Assembly: GCA_934511545.1 (NCBI GenBank)
Contig: CAKSWM010000098.1
Location: 1 to 5,846, forward strand
Source: an uncultured Oscillospiraceae bacterium
GTDB lineage: Bacteria > Bacillota > Clostridia > Oscillospirales > Oscillospiraceae
DNA length: 5,846 bases
Direction: 5' to 3'
Made by a program: the position numbers and the translations under genes. The notes under the pieces are model-generated. The model was not told where the DNA came from, did no database searches, and saw nothing but the letters and a program-made list of their open reading frames with translations. How positions within the stretch are numbered: the first letter of the stretch is position 1; each line of letters opens with the position of its first letter. Shown here in pieces: positions 1-5,846 of this stretch.

Positions 1-1
1 G

Positions 2-652
2 AACTTCTCCGCATGGAGAGAGCATGTTTTCTCCCGCAAGGAGAAGCCGCTCAACCCCGGCGAAAGCCTTCAGCCCTTCGAGATCATGGAAGCCATACAG
101 GCGTCCGACACCAACGCGATCATAACGACGGACGTCGGACAGCACCAGATGTGGGCGGCGCAGTATTTCCATTTTTCATATCCCGGACAGCTGCTGACCT
201 CCGGAGGCTTCGGAACGATGGGATTCGGTATGGGCGCCGCGATGGGCGCAAAGCTTGGCAATCCAAACAGGACCGTTGTTCTCTGCACCGGCGACGGATG
301 CTTCAGAATGAACTGTCACGAGCTGGCCACGGCGGAGCATTATAATATTCCGGTCATCATCGTCATCTTCAATAACGGCGCGCTCGGAATGGTCCGGCAG
401 TGGCAGACGATCATATATAACGGGCGCTATTCCCAGACGACGCTTGACCGCGGCCCGGATTTCATAAAGCTTGCTCAGGCATACGGCCTTGACGGAGAGC
501 GCGCTGCAACAAAAGCGGAGTTTGAAGCGGCGTTTGAGAGAGCGAAGCAGGCCGGCAGGACCTATGTTATCGAGTGCATGATAGACAGCGACGATATCGT
601 GCGTCCCATGGTGAGCACGGGCTCTCCCGTGACGGATCCCATTATCGAATAA
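2..652 (+). CDS. ilvB: Acetolactate synthase large subunit, C-terminal part (5' end outside window)
   Basis: Catalytic subunit of acetolactate synthase (acetohydroxyacid synthase), a thiamine diphosphate (ThDP) enzyme that joins pyruvate to a second pyruvate (valine/leucine route) or to 2-oxobutanoate (isoleucine route). The frame is open from base 2, and 216 residues are visible before TAA; the ATG at 86 is internal, since in-frame coding sequence continues upstream of it. What remains is the C-terminal ThDP-binding domain: a G-F-G-x-M-G-F-G-M-G-A segment, then the ThDP/Mg motif starting GDG at 290-298 (GDGCFRMNCHEL) and ending NN at 371-376. This is followed by GMVRQWQ, whose Trp matches the site contacted by sulfonylurea-type inhibitors in this family. 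The C-terminus R-P-M-V-x-x-G-x-P is family-like. Other ThDP enzymes such as pyruvate oxidase share the fold, but ilvN immediately downstream settles the identity. Confidence 0.97.
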   Translation, partial: NFSAWREHVFSRKEKPLNPGESLQPFEIMEAIQASDTNAIITTDVGQHQMWAAQYFHFSYPGQLLTSGGFGTMGFGMGAAMGAKLGNPNRTVVLCTGDGCFRMNCHELATAEHYNIPVIIVIFNNGALGMVRQWQTIIYNGRYSQTTLDRGPDFIKLAQAYGLDGERAATKAEFEAAFERAKQAGRTYVIECMIDSDDIVRPMVSTGSPVTDPIIE

Positions 653-659
653 GAGGTGA
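653..659 (+). promoter_or_regulatory. Ribosome binding site of ilvN
   Basis: The sequence GAGGTGA lies five bases before ATG 665, directly after the ilvB stop codon. An in-frame GTG at 656 falls inside this motif, so the motif argues for ATG 665 as the true start. Confidence 0.75.
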
Positions 660-664
660 GAATA

Positions 665-1219
665 ATGAACGGAAACATCAAGCGTTATACACTTTCGGTC
701 CTGGTCGAAAACGCCGCCGGCGTTCTCAGTCAGGTCTCGCGCCTGTTTTCACGCAAGGGCTACAACATAGAGTCTCTCGCAGTCGGCACGACGGACAGTC
801 CCGAAGTGTCGCGTATAACCATAGAGGTAAACAGCGATGAGCAGCAGATACAACAGATAATCAACCAGCTGCGCAAACTGTTCGTTGTCTATTCGGTCAG
901 GGTACTTGATTCGGAAAACTCCATCAGGCGCGAGCTTGTGCTCATAAAGGTGCGTGCGGAAAGCCGCGAGACGCGCAACGAGGTCGTCCAGCTTGCGAAT
1001 ATTTTCCGCGCCTCCATCATAGACGTTTCGTCCAATACCCTCACGCTTGCGATAATAGGCGAAGAACAGAAAAACGAGGCGCTTGAACAGCTCCTCAGCG
1101 AGTTCGGGATCCTTGAGCTTGTAAGGACCGGCATAGTTGCGCTTGAGCGCGGACAGTCCACGATAAGCGACGAGCGCAAGGAGACCACGGAATTCAACCT
1201 TGGCAAAAGCGCCATATAA
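665..1219 (+). CDS. ilvN: Acetolactate synthase small (regulatory) subunit
   Basis: Regulatory subunit that activates IlvB and confers feedback inhibition, usually by valine. It has 184 residues, slightly longer than the roughly 160-170 usual in bacteria because of a polar tail after about residue 163. Residues 7-80 form the N-terminal ACT domain (LSVLVENAAGVLS, then GYNIESL); residues about 88-163 form the C-terminal small-subunit domain (RELVLIKV, IFRASIIDVS, FGILELVRTG). By alignment with E. coli IlvH, the positions where changes give valine resistance (Asn11, Gly14, Ser17, Asn29) are all retained here as N16, G19, S22 and N34, so a working valine site is likely (inference). ATG 665 is preferred to GTG 656 because GAGGTGA sits five bases upstream. 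The 12-base gap after ilvB fits coupled translation of the two subunits. Confidence 0.97.
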   Translation: MNGNIKRYTLSVLVENAAGVLSQVSRLFSRKGYNIESLAVGTTDSPEVSRITIEVNSDEQQIQQIINQLRKLFVVYSVRVLDSENSIRRELVLIKVRAESRETRNEVVQLANIFRASIIDVSSNTLTLAIIGEEQKNEALEQLLSEFGILELVRTGIVALERGQSTISDERKETTEFNLGKSAI

Positions 1220-2284
<1,065 letters not shown>

Positions 2285-2285
2285 C

Positions 2286-2290
2286 GGAGG
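2286..2290 (+). promoter_or_regulatory. Ribosome binding site of ilvD
   Basis: GGAGG lies seven bases before ATG 2298 and just after the ilvC stop. The ilvD frame is open much further upstream, back to an in-frame ATG at 2127 inside ilvC; this site fixes the start at 2298. Confidence 0.85.
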
Positions 2291-2297
2291 GGCCCTA

Positions 2298-3959
2298 ATG
2301 AACAGCAATAATGTTAAAAAGGGGATACCCGCAGCTCCAAACCGTTCGCTGTTCTATGCGCTGGGATATACGAAGGAGGAGTTGGAGCGGCCGCTTATCG
2401 GCGTTGTCAGTTCCTATAATGAAATCGTTCCCGGCCATATGAATCTGGACAAGATTGCCGAAGCGGTCAAAGCCGGGGTGCGCGCGGCAGGCGGAACGCC
2501 TGTCGAGTTTCCCGCGATAGCCGTCTGCGACGGCATCGCAATGGGCCACGTCGGTATGAAGTATTCGCTCGTTACGCGCGACCTCATTGCCGATTCCACC
2601 GAGGCCATGGCCATGGCGCACCAGTTTGACGGCCTTGTCATGATCCCCAACTGCGACAAGAACGTTCCCGGACTTTTGATGGCGGCTGCGCGTGTAAATA
2701 TCCCGACGATCTTCTGCTCGGGCGGCCCGATGCTTGCGGGTCATCTTCCTGATGGAAGGCGCACCTGTCTCAGCCATATGTTCGAGGCCGTCGGATCCTA
2801 CTATATCGGAAAGCTCGACGAGGCCGGCGTTGAGACCTATGAGGAAAACGCCTGCCCCACCTGCGGCTCCTGCTCCGGTATGTACACCGCAAATTCCATG
2901 AACTGCCTCACTGAGGCGATAGGAATGGCGCTGCCCGGAAACGGGACTATCCCCGCTGTTTATTCCGCGCGTCTGCGTCTTGCCAAGCACGCGGGAATGA
3001 AGATAATGGAACTTGTTGAAAAGAATATCTGTCCGCGCGATATTATGACCGCTGCGGCCTTCCGCAATGCCGACACCGTTGATATGGCGCTCGGCTGCTC
3101 GACCAACACGATGCTGCATCTGCCCGCGATCGCTCATGAATGCGGAATAGATCTCGATCTGGACGAATCCAACGAGATATCCAGCCGCACGCCGAACCTC
3201 TGCCACCTTGCACCGGCGGGAGAAACCTATATGGAGGATCTGGACAGAGCCGGCGGCGTTTACGCTGTCATGAAAGAACTGACGAAGAGGGATCTGCTCG
3301 ATACCGGCGTGCTGACCTGCACAGGCAGAACGCTTGCCGAGAACCTTGAGGGCGTCGTAAACCGTGACACGAACCTTATCCGCTCCATTGAGGACCCGTA
3401 TTCTCCCGATGGCGGGATCGCGGTCCTGAAGGGAAATCTCGCGCCCGAGGGCTGTGTTGTTAAGCGCAGCGCGGTCGCTCCAGAGATGATGAAGCATACC
3501 GGCCCCGCGCGTGTTTTCGATTCCGAGGAGGACGCGATCGCCGCAATATATGCCGGCAGGATCGCGGCGGGCGACGTTGTTGTCATCCGCTATGAGGGGC
3601 CGAAGGGAGGACCCGGTATGCGCGAGATGCTCAATCCCACCTCCGCCATCGCGGGAATGGGACTTGACAAGGATGTAGCACTCATAACCGACGGACGCTT
3701 CTCCGGCGCTACGCGCGGTGCATCTATCGGCCATGTCTGCCCCGAGGCCGCGCAGGGAGGAAACATAGCACTTGTCGAAGAGGGCGACCTTATTGCGATC
3801 GACATTCCCGCCTGCTCGATAGAGCTTCTTGTGGATGAGGAGACGCTTGCCGCAAGACGCGGCGTGTGGGTCTGCCCGGCGCCGAAGATAACCACGGGCT
3901 ATCTTGCCCGGTATGCCAGACATGTGACCTCTGCCGCGAAAGGCGCGATTCTCGAGTAA
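2298..3959 (+). CDS. ilvD: Dihydroxy-acid dehydratase (Fe-S enzyme)
   Basis: Dehydrates 2,3-dihydroxy-isovalerate and 2,3-dihydroxy-3-methylvalerate to the 2-oxo acids that are the direct precursors of valine and isoleucine. It has 553 residues, a usual length for IlvD of the IlvD/Edd family. The N-terminal domain holds [14 protein letters not shown] (34-47), [15 protein letters not shown] (77-91) and PNCDK with C119, D120 and K121; this lysine is the one carbamylated to bind Mg2+ in solved family members. [18 protein letters not shown] contains C186, C189 and C192. The C-terminal domain carries GRFSGATRG, with the proposed catalytic base Ser469. C119 and C192 match cluster ligands. The third ligand cysteine of [2Fe-2S] dehydratases (P-C-N context) is Gly46 here, in VPGH as in the E. 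coli [4Fe-4S] enzyme, so an oxygen-sensitive [4Fe-4S] cluster is plausible (inference). The 13-base spacing after ilvC implies co-transcription. Confidence 0.98.
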   Translation: MNSNNVKKGIPAAPNRSLFYALGYTKEELERPLIGVVSSYNEIVPGHMNLDKIAEAVKAGVRAAGGTPVEFPAIAVCDGIAMGHVGMKYSLVTRDLIADSTEAMAMAHQFDGLVMIPNCDKNVPGLLMAAARVNIPTIFCSGGPMLAGHLPDGRRTCLSHMFEAVGSYYIGKLDEAGVETYEENACPTCGSCSGMYTANSMNCLTEAIGMALPGNGTIPAVYSARLRLAKHAGMKIMELVEKNICPRDIMTAAAFRNADTVDMALGCSTNTMLHLPAIAHECGIDLDLDESNEISSRTPNLCHLAPAGETYMEDLDRAGGVYAVMKELTKRDLLDTGVLTCTGRTLAENLEGVVNRDTNLIRSIEDPYSPDGGIAVLKGNLAPEGCVVKRSAVAPEMMKHTGPARVFDSEEDAIAAIYAGRIAAGDVVVIRYEGPKGGPGMREMLNPTSAIAGMGLDKDVALITDGRFSGATRGASIGHVCPEAAQGGNIALVEEGDLIAIDIPACSIELLVDEETLAARRGVWVCPAPKITTGYLARYARHVTSAAKGAILE

Positions 3960-3960
3960 C

Positions 3961-3965
3961 GGAGG
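3961..3965 (+). promoter_or_regulatory. Ribosome binding site of the DUF815 gene
   Basis: GGAGG lies seven bases before ATG 3973, one base after the ilvD stop codon. It has the same arrangement as the ilvD site, so the ATPase gene has its own efficient-looking initiation site inside the ilv unit. Confidence 0.8.
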
Positions 3966-3972
3966 AACTGCC

Positions 3973-5163
3973 ATGACGGGCAAACTTGAAAAGCTGCGCG
4001 CGGGGCTGGATTCGCTTGTTGTGTTCCGTTCTCTGCTGAAAAGCGATCCGCTCGCTTCCCTGAGCAGACTGCTGGAAACGGGGAGAGCGTGTGATTACTG
4101 CGATTTTGTCGGAGCCGTCTATGACGGCGGCTTCGATCTTTCGAGACAGCTTCTTGACGCCGCGGCGGACGACGACAACATCTATGTACGTCTTGCGGCG
4201 CGGGGAGAGCCGGTGCCTGAGGTCCTGCGGCGCTGCGTCGAAAACGAGCTTGAGATCCTTGGCGCTGCCGCCGCGCTGAGCCCGGCAGAGCTGTCCGGCG
4301 CAGTGAGATATGACGGCTTTCTGCCGGAGTATGAAACGACGGAGCTGGATTTCCCGGCTGAATACATGCGACGGATGGTAAACCTGTCCTCAAAAGGATA
4401 CGGCATCTATGCGCGGCACACGATGTTTGCCGTGCGGGACGGAGCGATAGAACCCGTGCGCTCGCCGGACCGCGTGGAGATATCCGACCTCATCGGCTAT
4501 TCGCGGCAGCGGCGGCAGGTCATAGACAACACCCGCGCGCTTCTCCGCGGCCTTCCGGCGCTGAATGTATTGCTGTACGGAGACGCGGGAACGGGAAAAT
4601 CGACAACGGTAAAAGCGGTCACGAACCAGTTTGCCGGAGAGGGATTGCGCCTTGTCGAGATGAGAAAGGACCAGCTTTGCGAGCTGCCCGCCGTGATGGC
4701 GGAGTTGAGCAAAAATCCGCTTAAATTCATCATTTTCATCGACGATCTGTCATTTTCGGCGGATGACGACTCTTTTGGCACGCTGAAGGCAATACTAGAG
4801 GGCTCGGGTTCGGCAAGAGCCGGAAACACGGCAATCTATGCGACCAGCAACCGCCGGCACCTGGTTAGGGAGCGCTTTTCCGCGCGCGACGGCGACGAGG
4901 TACACCGCCGGGATACCATACAGGAACAGGCGTCGCTGTCCGAACGCTTTGGCCTGACGGTGCTGTATTCGGCGCCGAATAAGACGGAGTATCTTGAGAT
5001 CGTCAGAGGACTGGCTGAAAGAAAAGCGATAAAACTGCCCGTTGAAGAGCTGGAGAGCGGTGCAGAGGCGTTCGCCCTTGAAAAGGGCGGACGGTCGGCC
5101 AGATGTGCCGAACAGTATACGAACAGACTTCTGGCAGAACAAAATCAAAAGGAATTGGAATAA
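3973..5163 (+). CDS. DUF815 (COG2607) AAA+ family ATP-binding protein, function unknown
   Basis: A 396-residue protein of the DUF815 family of predicted AAA+ ATPases; no biochemical role is established for the family as far as I know. Residues 1-168 are an N-terminal region, mostly helical by eye (LEKLRAGLDSLVVFRSLLKS at the start), with the conserved-looking block KGYGIYARH at 141-149. The ATPase core follows: Walker A GDAGTGKS at 203-210 (Lys209), Walker B FIIFIDDLSF at 252-261 with Asp-Asp where most AAA+ proteins have Asp-Glu, sensor 1 YATSNRRHL at 289-297 (Asn293), a box VII-like LSERFGL with possible arginine finger R325, and a sensor 2-like GGRSAR at 372-377. There is no signal peptide or membrane segment, so it is probably cytoplasmic. 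It is complete, has its own GGAGG site, lies 13 bases after ilvD, and its stop overlaps the ilvA start. It uses AGA, TCA and CTA codons that ilvC and ilvD avoid or use sparingly. The family is assigned from motif pattern; the link to branched-chain amino acid synthesis is context only. Confidence 0.93.
   Translation: MTGKLEKLRAGLDSLVVFRSLLKSDPLASLSRLLETGRACDYCDFVGAVYDGGFDLSRQLLDAAADDDNIYVRLAARGEPVPEVLRRCVENELEILGAAAALSPAELSGAVRYDGFLPEYETTELDFPAEYMRRMVNLSSKGYGIYARHTMFAVRDGAIEPVRSPDRVEISDLIGYSRQRRQVIDNTRALLRGLPALNVLLYGDAGTGKSTTVKAVTNQFAGEGLRLVEMRKDQLCELPAVMAELSKNPLKFIIFIDDLSFSADDDSFGTLKAILEGSGSARAGNTAIYATSNRRHLVRERFSARDGDEVHRRDTIQEQASLSERFGLTVLYSAPNKTEYLEIVRGLAERKAIKLPVEELESGAEAFALEKGGRSARCAEQYTNRLLAEQNQKELE
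5147..5153 (+). promoter_or_regulatory. Ribosome binding site of ilvA, inside the DUF815 gene
   Basis: AAAAGGA, within the last codons of the upstream gene, stands nine bases before ATG 5163. The ilvA start shares its A with the upstream stop (TAATG at 5161-5165), an arrangement typical of translational coupling by stop-restart. Confidence 0.7.
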
Positions 5164-5846
5164 TGCTTACACTCGATAAGATATATCATGCAAATTATGT
5201 CCTGAAGGACGTTATCCGCAAGACGGATGTTATCCTTGCGCCGAATATCAACAGAGAGAGCGAGATCTGGCTAAAAACCGAAAATCTTCAGATAACCGGC
5301 TCGTTCAAGGTGCGCGGAGCTTACTATAAGATGAGCTTGCTCACGCCGGAGGAAAGGGCCTGCGGAGTCGTTGCGTGTTCAGCGGGAAACCACGCCCAGG
5401 GCGTTGCCCTTGCGGCGCAGAAAAACGGGATCAGATCCGTTATCTGCCTGCCTGACAGCGCGCCTATCTCAAAGGTAGAGGCGACTAAGAGCTACGGCGC
5501 AGAGGTATGTATGGTCGAAGGTGTATATGATGACGCCTATGCATATGCTCTCAGGCTGCGCGACGAAAAGGGATACACCTTCATCCATCCCTTTGACGAC
5601 GAGGCGGTCATTGCCGGGCAGGGGACCATTGCGCTTGAGCTGTGTGACCAGCTCAAAGATATCGATGCGGTCATTGTGCCGATAGGCGGCGGCGGTCTTA
5701 TCTCCGGAATAGCTTTCACGATCAAGGCTCTTGATCCGAGGATAAAGGTCTACGGCGTTCAGGCGGCGGGCGCACCCAGCATGTACAGGGCGCGCGAAAA
5801 CGGAGAGATCGGCACGCTTGAGAGTGTTTCCACCATAGCCGACGGC
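5163..5846 (+). CDS. ilvA: Threonine ammonia-lyase (threonine dehydratase), N-terminal part (3' end outside window)
   Basis: PLP enzyme that deaminates L-threonine to 2-oxobutanoate and ammonia, the first committed step of isoleucine synthesis. 228 residues are visible with no stop before the window edge. The fold-type II PLP core is clear: Schiff-base lysine K49 in TGSFKVRGA, substrate loop SAGNHAQG (73-80), IAGQGT (150-155) and the phosphate-binding tetraglycine loop PIGGGG (173-178). The sequence ends in a TIADG motif typical of the family. The start and core resemble the short TdcB-like/medium-length form more than the long E. coli IlvA. Medium forms (about 400 residues) carry a C-terminal ACT domain, which would lie beyond this window, so the isoleucine regulation cannot be judged. 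The operon position supports a biosynthetic rather than a catabolic role. Serine dehydratase activity is a possible side activity. ATG 5163 is chosen for its ribosome site and stop overlap. Confidence 0.95.
   Translation, partial: MLTLDKIYHANYVLKDVIRKTDVILAPNINRESEIWLKTENLQITGSFKVRGAYYKMSLLTPEERACGVVACSAGNHAQGVALAAQKNGIRSVICLPDSAPISKVEATKSYGAEVCMVEGVYDDAYAYALRLRDEKGYTFIHPFDDEAVIAGQGTIALELCDQLKDIDAVIVPIGGGGLISGIAFTIKALDPRIKVYGVQAAGAPSMYRARENGEIGTLESVSTIADG

Noticed and set aside
13..345. 110-codon + strand open frame at the start of the window
   Set aside because: It overlaps the ilvB C-terminal coding frame out of register, and its product is arginine-rich low-information sequence typical of a GC-rich shadow frame.
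656..664. GTG start nine bases upstream for ilvN
   Set aside because: The GTG is part of the GAGGTGA ribosome site; ATG 665 has proper spacing from it and gives the usual IlvN N-terminus.
2604..2617. Perfect 14-base palindrome GCCATGGCCATGGC
   Set aside because: It encodes consecutive Ala-Met pairs within the helix that follows IADSTE in IlvD; the repeated gcc-atg codons explain it, and an operator inside the gene is not supported.
2295..3983. 562-codon open frame on the - strand across ilvD
   Set aside because: It is in exact antisense register with ilvD, has no recognisable motifs, and is explained by the absence of TTA, CTA and TCA codons in ilvD.

Overview
The window holds six genes, all on the + strand and packed end to end: ilvB (3' part only), ilvN, ilvC, ilvD, a gene for a DUF815/COG2607 AAA+ ATPase, and ilvA (5' part only). 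Gaps are 12, 45, 13 and 13 bases, and the last pair overlaps by one base. Each start whose upstream region is visible has a purine-rich Shine-Dalgarno sequence. I see no terminator, promoter, RNA gene, repeat array, insertion sequence or attachment site, so this looks like the middle of one transcription unit that begins upstream of base 1 and continues past base 5846.

Layout: 1-652 is the C-terminal third of acetolactate synthase large subunit; 665-1219 its regulatory small subunit; 1265-2284 ketol-acid reductoisomerase; 2298-3959 dihydroxy-acid dehydratase; 3973-5163 a DUF815 ATPase of unknown function; 5163-5846 the first 228 residues of a PLP-dependent threonine ammonia-lyase. Together IlvA (threonine to 2-oxobutanoate) and IlvBN, IlvC and IlvD carry out every step of isoleucine synthesis from threonine except the final transamination; IlvBN, IlvC and IlvD also make the valine precursor. 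The aminotransferase IlvE and the leucine branch are not in view.

Organism (inference): the Firmicutes-type DUF815 protein with its long N-terminal region, AGGAG-type ribosome sites, the sequence style of IlvB and IlvD, and a moderately GC-rich composition (mid-50s % by eye) with free use of ATA isoleucine codons suggest a Clostridia member, possibly Oscillospirales of gut type. No rRNA or marker gene is present to confirm this.

Most of the window is an ordinary biosynthetic operon with intact active sites. The one part not explained by the pathway is the DUF815 ATPase placed between ilvD and ilvA and joined to ilvA by a TAATG overlap. Smaller points are an unusual cofactor-loop sequence in IlvC, an IlvD that lacks one cysteine used as cluster ligand in characterised [2Fe-2S] enzymes, an AT-rich ilvN-ilvC gap, and stricter codon choice in ilvC and ilvD than in their neighbours.
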